Of a stretch of DNA of 64,000 nt, positions 15,837 through 23,965 are shown piece after piece. A program made the translations under genes and the position numbers. Below the pieces are notes generated by a model. The model worked only from the letters and a program-made list of their open reading frames with translations, did not search any database and was not told the DNA's origin. The DNA comes from Butyricicoccus_A sp963620595 (GTDB taxonomy: Bacteria; Bacillota; Clostridia; Oscillospirales; Butyricicoccaceae): the NCBI GenBank assembly GCA_963620595.1, contig CAVFAY010000003.1, forward strand, positions 83,346 to 147,345, given 5' to 3'. How positions within the stretch are numbered: position 1 is the first letter of the stretch; every line of letters starts with the position of its first letter.

Positions 15837-16525
15837 ATGAGAAAGCGAATAGATATTATTCTGTCAGCACTATTTCTCGCTATTGTACTGACTGCCTGCG
15901 GAAGCACTTCAGAGCCCGTTGTACAAAATCTTCGACACCGCAAACCACGGTATCTTCACAGCAAGGCGGTTCTGCTGAACATATCGACACCTCTGCGCAG
16001 GCCGATTCCATCGCGCGCAAGGCGCGGGATGCCGCCAATTCTGCGACTGACGAGGATATATCGACTGCATATGCGTACATAAAAGCCAATTATACCAACT
16101 GTTTCAAAGACAAGACTACAATGGAACAGATGATGTACTATGGCTGGTTATTGGAATATAAATATGAAGGCAATGCAGAGAAGCAAGAGTGCTATACTCT
16201 TGGGCAAGACGCAGAACAGCTTGTCAAATACATCTACCGCGGAGCAGATACCGCTGACAGCGACAACACCAAGGCGAATATAGAACAAGTCGGTAAATCT
16301 ATTGATGCCATCGAGCAAGCGAAAACTGCTGAACAAACTGTGCAGCAATCGGCATCCACTGACACATCTTCCACAAAAGAAAACAGCCGAACCGTTTATG
16401 TCACCAAAACAAGCAAAAAATATCACTACGCCAATCCTTGCGGCAAAGGCACCTATTATCCCTGCAGTTTGTCAGAGGCACAGGCTCGCGGTTTAGAGCC
16501 TTGCGGAAGGTGTGTGCTCCGCTAA
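15837..16525 (+). pseudogene. Frameshifted lipoprotein with Cys-rich C-terminal domain
   Basis: Two overlapping frames together encode one about 229-aa lipoprotein. Frame one starts at ATG 15837 (GGGAG upstream) and gives a signal with lipobox LTAC, MRKRIDIILSALFLAIVLTAC in outline, then runs off into noise. The second frame is open from about 15925 to 16525 and ends in a compact domain KYHYANPC...LSEAQARGLEPCGRC, a common C-terminal domain of secreted Firmicute proteins with the pattern H-x4-C...LS-A-ARG-PC-x2-C. One missing A in the run AAAA at 15925-15928 restores the frame. This may be a real disruption, a slippage-switchable gene, or a sequencing error. Confidence 0.75.
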
Positions 16526-16526
16526 A

Positions 16527-16800
16527 TGAACCGACCTCCAAAAGTTAGACCTAAAAATCTAACAAATGGAGGTCGGTATTTTTATGGCTAAATATAGTTA
16601 TGAATTCAAGAAACAAAAGGAAATTGTCTTGACAATTCAGTAATGGAAAACTTCTTTGGGTTACTAAAATAGGAAATATATTACGGAGTTGTTTACTATA
16701 GCTACGAAGAGTTGAAATCAGAAATTGAGCGATATATAAGTATTATAATCGCAAATTGCAAGTGCAAGTTGGATGCCCCTCGATAAATATCGTCTAACAA
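16527..16800 (+). mobile_element. IS3-family insertion sequence remnant with internal deletion
   Basis: The left end TGAACCGACCTCCAAAAGTTAGAC is typical of IS3-family (IS150 group) ends. An OrfA start at 16584 (MAKYSYEFKKQKEIV) runs 19 codons, then is fused near 16622 to the C-terminal part of the OrfB transposase: LDNSVMENFFGLL, a stop, EIYYGVVYYSYEELKSEIERYI, a frameshift, then YYNRKLQVQ. About 1 kb of the transposase, with most of the DDE core, is missing, so the element is dead. The right end is not cleanly recognisable. Confidence 0.85.
16531..16582 (+). terminator. Hairpin at the IS end, terminator-like
   Basis: CCGACCTCC...GTTAGA pairs with TCTAAC...GGAGGTCGG, then TATTTTTATG. It begins 6 bp after the frameshifted lipoprotein's stop and could end its transcript. 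In an intact IS it would shield the transposase from outside transcription. Confidence 0.55.
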
Positions 16801-16820
16801 CTCCATTTTACATTCAATCA

Positions 16821-17387
16821 TTATTTTCGGAGACGTCTTTTTTTGATGAGTGAAACCGCCGCACACACGGCAATAATGGCAAATGCCATATATACCACGC
16901 GCTGTGCTGCGGCCTGCGGTGTCTGATTTCCCGCCATAATATCATCCGGAGACAACGTGAGCGTATATTCGACTTCGTGCGGCACGCTCATCGCTGTGGT
17001 ATCTGCAATGACCGTCATCGGCTGGGTAAAGCTCGTGACTGGAATTTCAAACGTCGAATACCCCTCTTCATTGATGTGCTCATACCGAACACCGCCGGAA
17101 ATCATATAATCATAGTTTTCGCTGCCCCAAACCAACGTCAGGACTGCCGTACCGTCAGTAATTTTGAGCGCTGCCGGTGTGGTCACAGACGCTTTGCCGG
17201 ATCCGCCCTCCAAGGCAACCGGAATCGCATAGTCGCCGTCATCCATTTCGATAAACGCAGGCTGAGTCGGTGTGTGTGCAGCGCTGTCCGGCAGCTTGGT
17301 ACCTTCGCTGTCTGCCGCAAAACAGATTGACGATGCCAACAGCATCGTGAGCATTGCCAATATCCATTGTCTGATTTGTTTTTTCAT
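16821..17387 (-). CDS. Exported NEAT-like domain protein with C-terminal membrane anchor
   Basis: 188 aa, last gene of the cobalamin-riboswitch operon. Signal peptide 1-24 (MKKQIRQ, hydrophobic, CFA), one beta-sandwich domain (about 48-150) with the sequence marks DGDYAIPVALEGGSGKASV, WGSENYDYMI, STFEIPVTSF and VIADTTAMSVPHEVEYTL, a hydrophobic helix (about 165-182) and a positive tail KKRRLRK. The same domain forms the C-terminal half of the lipoprotein at 22974-23891, so the two are paralogues. The fold resembles NEAT haem-binding domains but the assignment is by eye. Likely cell-surface ligand binding for the operon's transporters. ATG 17387 has GAGGTG upstream. Confidence 0.65.
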   Translation of the reverse strand: MKKQIRQWILAMLTMLLASSICFAADSEGTKLPDSAAHTPTQPAFIEMDDGDYAIPVALEGGSGKASVTTPAALKITDGTAVLTLVWGSENYDYMISGGVRYEHINEEGYSTFEIPVTSFTQPMTVIADTTAMSVPHEVEYTLTLSPDDIMAGNQTPQAAAQRVVYMAFAIIAVCAAVSLIKKRRLRK

Positions 17388-17398
17388 GATGCTGCACC

Positions 17399-18130
17399 TC
17401 ATAGATTTTCTTTCTTATACACAAAATACAGACCTGCAACAATAAAGACAAGCAGATAGACCAGCAAAATTAAAATCCCGCGAAAGTCTGCCGGTTCTCC
17501 CGTTGCAATCGCACGAATCATCGCACTGGTCTGCGACAGCGGCAGTGCCGCAATGACTTCCCGTGCGCCGTGCGGAATCGCAGATGTCGAAAAAAATGTA
17601 TTACACAGATAGGACATCGGCATGATAATATAATTGGAAAACCGCGGCACATCCGCATGATTCTTTGCCAAGAACGAGACAACAATGCTGAGTCCTGCAA
17701 ATACAGCACCATTCAAAAACAAAATGAGGACAGACTGCCAATTAAACACCAATCCTGTATGAATCGGCAAAATCAGCAGCAAAATAATACCCGCAGAATA
17801 TAAACCGCGCAGGGCTCCTGCCAGCACCTGACCGATGATAAACTGCCACAGCGGAGTCGGAGAGATAATAACCTGATCGAATGCTTTTTCATATAACCGC
17901 TGTACATTCAGATTTTGCGCAATAGCGCTAAAGCTGCCATTCATCGTCGTTAGCGATACAACGCCAGGAATTAAATAATATAAATACGGCTGACCATTCA
18001 TCGTTGTGCGAATACCCCAACCGAAAACAATCAAATACATGAGCGGAGCAATCAGTGCCGCCAGCGTGATTTTAGAAAAGTCCCGCAGGAATTCACGCCA
18101 TTTTTCCCACAGAATTGTGATAATACCCAT
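17399..18130 (-). CDS. ABC-2 type transporter permease
   Basis: A 243-aa permease with six hydrophobic helices, opening MGIITILWEKWREFLRDFSKIT, typical of ABC-2 exporters of the DrrB/YadH type. It pairs with the ATPase immediately upstream in the operon (5-bp gap). Its place between a tetrapyrrole/cobalt uptake set and a NEAT-like surface protein suggests export or extrusion of a related compound, but the substrate is unknown. Confidence 0.82.
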   Translation of the reverse strand: MGIITILWEKWREFLRDFSKITLAALIAPLMYLIVFGWGIRTTMNGQPYLYYLIPGVVSLTTMNGSFSAIAQNLNVQRLYEKAFDQVIISPTPLWQFIIGQVLAGALRGLYSAGIILLLILPIHTGLVFNWQSVLILFLNGAVFAGLSIVVSFLAKNHADVPRFSNYIIMPMSYLCNTFFSTSAIPHGAREVIAALPLSQTSAMIRAIATGEPADFRGILILLVYLLVFIVAGLYFVYKKENL

Positions 18131-18134
18131 AGAT

Positions 18135-18980
18135 TTAAATGCCCTTCGTCAAATGTTTGCCCGCTTGTTCTACAAAGACATCTTCCAATGTCGTATCGCG
18201 CAGCGTACAATTTCCTGTCAGCTGTGACAGATAGGCAATTGCTTCTTCGCGCGCAGCAAAATATCTGCTGTGTACGCCGTCCGGATGCATTTCATCCACC
18301 GCATAGGCTCCCAATTTGTGAATCAGATTGTCCGGCGTATCCAAATCTTCCAGCTTTCCGCCGTCCATCAGCGCCACACGGTCGCACAATGCCTGTGCCT
18401 CTTCGATATAGTGTGTGGTGAGCAAAATCGTCAAGCCTTTTTCGTTGAGCTGCCGCAGCAAATTCCACATCTGTCTGCGAGAAATGGCATCCATGCCTGC
18501 TGTCGGTTCATCGAGCAGCAGAATTTCCGGTTCCGTCAACAGTGCGCGACAGACCATCAACTTGCGCTTCATGCCGCCGGACAGCTTGCGAATCGTCTTT
18601 TTTCGATGGCTGGTAAGACCGGCGAATGCCAACAGCTGCTCTGTCTTTTCTCGAATTTCTTTGCGCCTCATAAAGTACAATCTGCCCTGATACTCCATGA
18701 TTTCGTCCATATTCATGTCCTGCCGCATAGAGTATTCCTGCGTGACCACACTGACCTTGCGCTTGATGTCTTTCCGCTGCCGGTTCAATCTCTCACCATC
18801 AATATAAATCTCGCCGCCGCTGGGCAATAAAAGCGTCGAGAGCATACTGATTGTCGTGGTTTTCCCCGCTCCATTCGGGCCTAGCAAGGCAAAAAATTCT
18901 CCTGTCTCAATGCGTAAACTAAGCCCATCCACCGCCTGAAATCCTTCAAACTGTTTAGAAAGATTTTTGATTTCAATCAT
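18135..18980 (-). CDS. ABC-2 type transporter ATP-binding protein
   Basis: 281-aa ATPase partner of the ABC-2 permease. Walker A GPNGAGKTT near residue 34, signature LSGGMKRKL near 134, Walker B LLLDEPTAGMD and H-loop TTHYIEEAQ, of the DrrA/CcmA-like class. The start ATG overlaps the stop of the methyltransferase gene (ATGA), indicating translational coupling with cobalamin-pathway genes. Confidence 0.88.
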   Translation of the reverse strand: MIEIKNLSKQFEGFQAVDGLSLRIETGEFFALLGPNGAGKTTTISMLSTLLLPSGGEIYIDGERLNRQRKDIKRKVSVVTQEYSMRQDMNMDEIMEYQGRLYFMRRKEIREKTEQLLAFAGLTSHRKKTIRKLSGGMKRKLMVCRALLTEPEILLLDEPTAGMDAISRRQMWNLLRQLNEKGLTILLTTHYIEEAQALCDRVALMDGGKLEDLDTPDNLIHKLGAYAVDEMHPDGVHSRYFAAREEAIAYLSQLTGNCTLRDTTLEDVFVEQAGKHLTKGI

Positions 18981-19666
18981 GGATTCGGCTCCCGTGCGAT
19001 AATCAGAGAATAATAGCCCGCATCATCCGGAATTTCTTCCACGCCATGATAAATCTTTTCCTCCTGCATGCCACAGTTTTCCACCATGACAACATCGCGT
19101 CCGCTTTGCTTGAGCTGCTGCTTGACCCGATCCATTTTTCTGCCGGATTTCATCAAGACACAATTGCCGGAATAATTCAAATTATCTTCCAGATTATGAC
19201 GCGCCGGAAGAATATGCAGCGGTTCATTCCACTCGGACAGCGAAACATTCATGCGAGCTGCCGCCGCACAAAACGACGTAATGCCGCTGACCGTTGCCGT
19301 CTCATACCCTCGATCCTCAATCAGCTTTTTGACGTAGCTGAATGTCGAATAAACTGTCGGATCTCCTAGCGTCAAAAACACCACATTTTGGCCACATTTA
19401 AGCTGCTGTTCCGTCGCATCTGCGGCAAGTTTCCAATTGTTTTCGCGTTCCTCTGCATCCATCGTCATCGGCATGTACAGCGGCAGCAATGTTTTGTCCG
19501 CCAGCTCCGGTGCAGCCTGTACGGCAATTTGGTATGCCACAGTCTCTCTGGGTTCTTTTCCCGGCACAGCAATCACTTCATTCTCTCGAATCATGCGTAC
19601 TGCTTTGAGTGTCATCAGTTCAGGATCTCCAGGTCCTACACCAACACCGATCAATTTTCCGTTCAT
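18977..19666 (-). CDS. cbiL: Precorrin-2 / cobalt-factor II C20-methyltransferase
   Basis: 229-aa SAM-dependent methyltransferase of the tetrapyrrole methylase fold, methylating C20 of (cobalt-)precorrin-2. Seen: N-terminal GVGVGPGDPELMTLKAVR, VFLTLGDPTVYSTFSYV and VSGITSFCAAAARMNV, all characteristic of CobI/CbiL. It is the only corrin-ring methylase in the window, yet sits in the same riboswitch-controlled operon as the cobaltochelatase CbiK, whose product is its likely substrate. With cobalt inserted first, the anaerobic name CbiL is preferred. Confidence 0.9.
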   Translation of the reverse strand: MNGKLIGVGVGPGDPELMTLKAVRMIRENEVIAVPGKEPRETVAYQIAVQAAPELADKTLLPLYMPMTMDAEERENNWKLAADATEQQLKCGQNVVFLTLGDPTVYSTFSYVKKLIEDRGYETATVSGITSFCAAAARMNVSLSEWNEPLHILPARHNLEDNLNYSGNCVLMKSGRKMDRVKQQLKQSGRDVVMVENCGMQEEKIYHGVEEIPDDAGYYSLIIAREPNP

Positions 19667-19667
19667 G

Positions 19668-20780
19668 TTATATTCCTCTCTTGCTATGTAATAATTTTCC
19701 TTGTTCTTCCGCCAGCTGCATCAGCTGCTCGTTTCCCGCATTCATGCTTCCAAATCGCTCCAGACAGCACACAACCTTTTCGCAGGACTCTATCCATGCT
19801 TTTGCTCGAGCAAGCGCCTGTTCACTAATCGGTTCAAACGCCTGCTCCGTAATTACTTGTGCTGCAAGTGCCTGTGCCGCCGGTAAATCCATATCATTTT
19901 CATGGAGTACTCCTGCCGCAAACGGAATGCCTTTGCGCTGCAGCTGTCGGTAAACCGGAATCCCGCTTCCGCCGCCGCCAATGACAAAGATCTTTGGCGA
20001 ACCTGTCGGCTTTTCCAGCTCCATAAATCCGTAAATCGTATGATAACTGCCGCTGGAAACCTCATACAGCTGCTGGATATACGCATCGTCAAAAATCTCA
20101 TCCGGCGTGCCGCATTTGTCAATGCGGTCTCCCTTGACGCAGACAACCCGGTCAGATAGCTTTTGCGCCAAATCAATCTCATGCATCGAGACAATCACCG
20201 CAATATTTTTTTCCAGCACAAGCTGCTTGAGAATCGCCAGCAGCTGTAATTTATGGCGAATATCCAAAAATGATGTCGGCTCATCCAAAATTAAAATCTC
20301 CGGTTCCTGACAGATGGCGCGCGCCAGCATCACGCGCTGCCGCTGTCCATCACTGATGCAGTTGAAGCTGTGATCCGCCAGTTCTCGAATATGAACCAGT
20401 CTCATCGCCTCGTGTACCTTTTTTCGGTCTGCATCCGATAGCACGCCAAACCGTCCAGTGTATGGAAATCTGCCGGATTCCACAACCTCTTCACAGCTCA
20501 TAAGCTCCGGCTCTAATCGTCCCGTCATCATGACGGAAACTTTTTGCGCCATCTCTTTTCCACTGATTTGAGACAGGGATTTTCCCGCCACGCAAACCGT
20601 GCCGCCGAGAATTTCCAGCTGTTTGGTAATACTTTTGATAATCGTCGATTTTCCTGCACCATTTGGCCCAATCAGCGTCAAAATCTCCCCTGGACACACG
20701 GCAATTTCAATACCTTGAATGAGTACCTTCCGGTCATAGCCGACAGAAAGATTGTTTGTTTGTAAAATTGTGTTGTTCAT
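19668..20780 (-). CDS. FecE/BtuD-type ABC ATPase with C-terminal extension
   Basis: 370 aa. Residues 1-250 form the importer ATPase: Walker A GPNGAGKST, signature SDGQRQR (usual SGG replaced by SDG), Walker B LILDEPTSFLD, and SMHEIDLAQ as H-loop. Residues about 262-370 are an extra domain beginning PKIFVIGGGGSGIPVYRQL, with a glycine-rich nucleotide-binding-like loop, which standard BtuD/FecE proteins (about 255 aa) lack. It powers the iron-siderophore/cobalamin-class importer formed with the genes at 20791 and 21830. Confidence 0.86.
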   Translation of the reverse strand: MNNTILQTNNLSVGYDRKVLIQGIEIAVCPGEILTLIGPNGAGKSTIIKSITKQLEILGGTVCVAGKSLSQISGKEMAQKVSVMMTGRLEPELMSCEEVVESGRFPYTGRFGVLSDADRKKVHEAMRLVHIRELADHSFNCISDGQRQRVMLARAICQEPEILILDEPTSFLDIRHKLQLLAILKQLVLEKNIAVIVSMHEIDLAQKLSDRVVCVKGDRIDKCGTPDEIFDDAYIQQLYEVSSGSYHTIYGFMELEKPTGSPKIFVIGGGGSGIPVYRQLQRKGIPFAAGVLHENDMDLPAAQALAAQVITEQAFEPISEQALARAKAWIESCEKVVCCLERFGSMNAGNEQLMQLAEEQGKLLHSKRGI

Positions 20781-20790
20781 GCTCTCTTCC

Positions 20791-21804
20791 TCAGTGCCGT
20801 CCCTTGTCTCGATGCAACATCATCCAAATGACTACCGGCGCACCAAATACAGCGGTCACAGAACTGATGCTAAGCTCTGTCGGTGCAAATAGCGTTCGCG
20901 CCAACAAATCACAAAACAGGCAAAATACTGCGCCGCCCAAAAATGACGCCGGAAGAATCAGAATCGGCTTAGAGGTGCGAAACAAGCTCTTGACCAAATG
21001 CGGTACGGCAATGCCGACAAAGGAAATCGGGCCTGCAAATGCAGTAACCGTTGCAGAAAGTACACTGGACAGCAAAATCAGCTGGGCACGAAACAACTTT
21101 ACAGGAACACCCAAGCTCTGCGCATATACCTCTCCGAGACGAAATGCGTCCATCGGTTTGGACAGCAGCATAGTCAGAACCATACAAACAACGGTCACAA
21201 CCGTCATGGTTCCGACATTTTCCCAGCTCACACCGGAAAAGCTGCCCATCGACCAGTTATGTAAATTGACAATATTGGAATCATCTGCAAATGTCACGGC
21301 AAAATCCGTGATTGCTGAGCAAATATATCCAATCATGACGCCGCAGATAATGAGCAGCGACATTTTCTTGACTTTGCCGGATATGAGCAGAATAAATCCC
21401 ATCGAAATCATGGAGCCGACAAAGGCTGCCAAAATCATTCCCGTCGAATTCATCACCCATCCGTGACTCAAACAGCCAATCATCGCCATGGCAACCGTCA
21501 ATTTTGCACCGGAGGAAATGCCCAATACAAACGGACCTGCAATCGGATTAGAAAAGAACGTTTGCAGCAAAAAACCGGAAACCGACAGCGCACCGCCCAA
21601 AATGACCGCCGCAATTAAGCGTGGCAATCGAATCTCCCAAATAATTGCCGTATTGGCTGAAGTTTTGCCTAACAAAATGCCAAACACCTCAGCAGGAGAC
21701 AACGATACGGTTCCTATATTGAGATTGAGCAATACCAACAAGCACAGCAAAATGGCGAGAATGCCATATCCCGCTGTGCATCGCATGACTGTCCGCTGTT
21801 TCAT
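20791..21804 (-). CDS. FecCD-family ABC transporter permease (BtuC-like)
   Basis: 337-aa permease with about 9-10 helices of the FecCD/BtuC family. Marks: IWEIRLPRLIAAVILGGALSVSG near the start, PFVLGISSGAK, and GPISFVGIAVPHLVK near the C-terminus. The family imports cobalamin, haem and siderophores. Operon context (cobalamin riboswitch, CbiK, CbiL) points to a corrinoid or other tetrapyrrole, or cobalt chelate. ATG 21804 follows GAGGAG. Confidence 0.9.
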   Translation of the reverse strand: MKQRTVMRCTAGYGILAILLCLLVLLNLNIGTVSLSPAEVFGILLGKTSANTAIIWEIRLPRLIAAVILGGALSVSGFLLQTFFSNPIAGPFVLGISSGAKLTVAMAMIGCLSHGWVMNSTGMILAAFVGSMISMGFILLISGKVKKMSLLIICGVMIGYICSAITDFAVTFADDSNIVNLHNWSMGSFSGVSWENVGTMTVVTVVCMVLTMLLSKPMDAFRLGEVYAQSLGVPVKLFRAQLILLSSVLSATVTAFAGPISFVGIAVPHLVKSLFRTSKPILILPASFLGGAVFCLFCDLLARTLFAPTELSISSVTAVFGAPVVIWMMLHRDKGRH

Positions 21805-21829
21805 CGATGTCTCCTCTCGTTTTTTGCTC

Positions 21830-22969
21830 TCATTTCAGTCGATGCAGGAAAGTCAGTTGATCGATCTGATCCGCTTGTCCCGTCACAATACGATTAAGAT
21901 CTTCAATCATATCTGCCGCACCTGTTGTCTGCTGAAACATATTTTTCTCTGTGCACCAAACATTTCCGTTACGCACAGCCTTGAAGTCCTTGAGCAAGCT
22001 GCTCTTCTCTGTCAATTGACTGAGATTCTGTAAATCTCCTTCAATGGTGCTGTTGTAAATGATATAATCAGCATCCTTCGCCGCTGCATAAAACGCTTCC
22101 ATCTGCATGTTCATGGTAGACAGCGCATTATCTTCTACTTTGAGCTGCTGCGCCGTCGGTACATAAGATCCGCCTGCCATGTCAATCATTTTGGAAACAT
22201 AGTCACCCGGTTTCCGAACGTTGACGGAGCCTGTCGAGCTGATATAGAAAAACGCAACGGTCTTTCCGGTATCCGTTGTCTGGATACGATTGACTTGCTG
22301 TACTTTTTCATCAAAAAACTTTTCTGCTTCCTCTGTCTTTCCAAGCAGCAAGCCATACAGCTTGATCCATTCCATTCGTCCCAACGGGTGCGCTTCATAG
22401 CTCGAATGTTCCACAAGTACCGGAATATTTAATTTTTCCAGCTGCTCTTTGACTTCTGGATTATGAGTAATCATCGTGGATTCCACAGCAATCTGGCACT
22501 TTTCTGCCAATAATGTTTCATAATCTGGCGTATTATATTTTCCGATGTACTGTAGCTTGCCCTGCTGCATCGCCTGTGTCACATGTGGCAGACTCCAATC
22601 CTTTTGCGCCGTGCTGGTCATCGTGACACAATCCAATGCATCCAATCCATCAAACAAATCCATCGCAGAGGATGCCGCCAAATAAATATTGTCCAATGGC
22701 TGCTGCAGCACGGTAATTTTGCTGTTTAATCCCTGTGGCGCCTGTTTTCCCTCCGACACCAGCAGGTACTGATCCTGATCGGCAATGGTAATCAACGCAT
22801 AGCCACCGTCATAATAGTCAACAGAAAACTGATCGGCATACTGCAAATCCATGCTTCCCATCGGCTTCCAGTCGGAAAAATTCGATGCGGATTCCTGTGC
22901 GCCGCAGCCAACGAGAAAAAAGCACGCACTGAGCAGCAGGATGCCCATGAGATATTTTAATCGTCGCAT
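21830..22969 (-). CDS. BtuF/FecB-type solute-binding lipoprotein
   Basis: 379-aa lipoprotein (lipobox LVGC after a hydrophobic stretch) with the class III binding-protein layout: N-lobe with IYLAASSAMDLFDGLDALDCVTM, a long helix, and a C-lobe. It should deliver ligand to the adjacent FecCD permease. ATG 22969 is 4 bp after the preceding gene's stop and has GAGGCAAAG upstream; a longer in-frame start would overlap that gene. Ligand unknown, probably a tetrapyrrole or cobalt complex by context. Confidence 0.85.
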   Translation of the reverse strand: MRRLKYLMGILLLSACFFLVGCGAQESASNFSDWKPMGSMDLQYADQFSVDYYDGGYALITIADQDQYLLVSEGKQAPQGLNSKITVLQQPLDNIYLAASSAMDLFDGLDALDCVTMTSTAQKDWSLPHVTQAMQQGKLQYIGKYNTPDYETLLAEKCQIAVESTMITHNPEVKEQLEKLNIPVLVEHSSYEAHPLGRMEWIKLYGLLLGKTEEAEKFFDEKVQQVNRIQTTDTGKTVAFFYISSTGSVNVRKPGDYVSKMIDMAGGSYVPTAQQLKVEDNALSTMNMQMEAFYAAAKDADYIIYNSTIEGDLQNLSQLTEKSSLLKDFKAVRNGNVWCTEKNMFQQTTGAADMIEDLNRIVTGQADQIDQLTFLHRLK

Positions 22970-22973
22970 AGCA

Positions 22974-23891
22974 TTACTTTGCCTCAATAGAATCTGGGTC
23001 AAAGGTCAATGTATAGTCAATCAGATATGGCTGGCTCATCGCCGTTGTATCTGCCTGTACTGCCATCTTTGTGCCAAATTTTGTGACCGGAATCTCAAAC
23101 ACAGAGGTCTCTGTGCCTTCTATCGGTTCGTACTTGGTATCTCCAACCATCATATAATCATAATTAGAGCTGCTCCAAATAATTTCCGCTGTTGCCACGC
23201 CATCTGCAACCGTCAGCTCTGTCGGAGACTGGATACTTGCTCTGCCAGAGCCGCCAGCCAAGGTGACATTGACCGTGTAGGTGCCGTCCTGCAAGCCGAG
23301 ATCAGCAAGCGTCTTGCTGCTTCCGCCCGTCACAGCACCTTCCGGTAAGGAATCCGAGCGAAGCAGAATAGTTCTATCGTACCACTGCTGCTTATTCTTG
23401 CTAAATGCCGCGCAAGAAATGCCCTGATCTAACGCTTCTACCGGAATCGTAAAGGTATCTGCACCGTCTTTATCGGTCTCAGGGAAAATATAATCCTCCG
23501 GCTTTGCCTTGGATGCCTGCTCGCCGGTGCCCAGATAAATGCAGCGATAGCCTGTGCCGCTCATTGTCATCACTGCCGTCATTTCTCCGTCTTTTACCGT
23601 CAGCTGGCAGTCTGTCACATGAAACATCTTCGAGCTGCAATCCACTGTGACAGAATATGTGCCATCCTTGACCTGTTTGCCGGAAATCGCCTCCATGCCG
23701 TCCTCACCGACCTGTTCGACAGTTGTCATGTCCGCAGAGCTTGCCACCTTGCTGTAATCTGTTGTGTCTTTCTGCGTCTGTGCAGCTGTTGTGCCGGAAG
23801 CAGATTCTGCCGTTTGATTGCTGCCGCAGCCGGTCAATACGCCAGCCAGCAGTGCCGCGCACAACGCCGGTGCTAAAAATGTTTTCTTCAT
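22974..23891 (-). CDS. Lipoprotein with two NEAT-like beta-sandwich domains
   Basis: 305 aa. Lipobox LTGC at residue 22, then a linker and two domains. Domain 1 (about 68-185) has KDGTYSVTVDCSSKMFHV and DTFTIPVEALDQGIS; domain 2 (about 198-305) has DGTYTVNVTLAGGSGRASI, WSSSNYDYMM, SVFEIPVTKFG and VQADTTAMSQPYLIDYTLTF. Domain 2 is closely similar to the single domain at 16821-17387. NEAT-like haem or tetrapyrrole binding is inferred. Such a surface lipoprotein next to a binding protein and permease would act as a first ligand receptor. Confidence 0.7.
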   Translation of the reverse strand: MKKTFLAPALCAALLAGVLTGCGSNQTAESASGTTAAQTQKDTTDYSKVASSADMTTVEQVGEDGMEAISGKQVKDGTYSVTVDCSSKMFHVTDCQLTVKDGEMTAVMTMSGTGYRCIYLGTGEQASKAKPEDYIFPETDKDGADTFTIPVEALDQGISCAAFSKNKQQWYDRTILLRSDSLPEGAVTGGSSKTLADLGLQDGTYTVNVTLAGGSGRASIQSPTELTVADGVATAEIIWSSSNYDYMMVGDTKYEPIEGTETSVFEIPVTKFGTKMAVQADTTAMSQPYLIDYTLTFDPDSIEAK

Positions 23892-23913
23892 CTAATTTCA
23901 CCCTTTCAAAACG

Positions 23914-23945
23914 AGAGCGGCACGAAAACCCGCGCCGCTCTGTTT
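23914..23945 (-). terminator. Intercistronic hairpin between cbiK and downstream genes
   Basis: 8-bp stem AGAGCGGC/GCCGCTCT with a 12-nt loop; on the minus strand it is followed by CGTTTTG, a short T-run. It could be a partial terminator that sets cbiK expression above the transporter genes. Confidence 0.55.
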
Positions 23946-23965
23946 GTATATCCGATTGTCATGTA

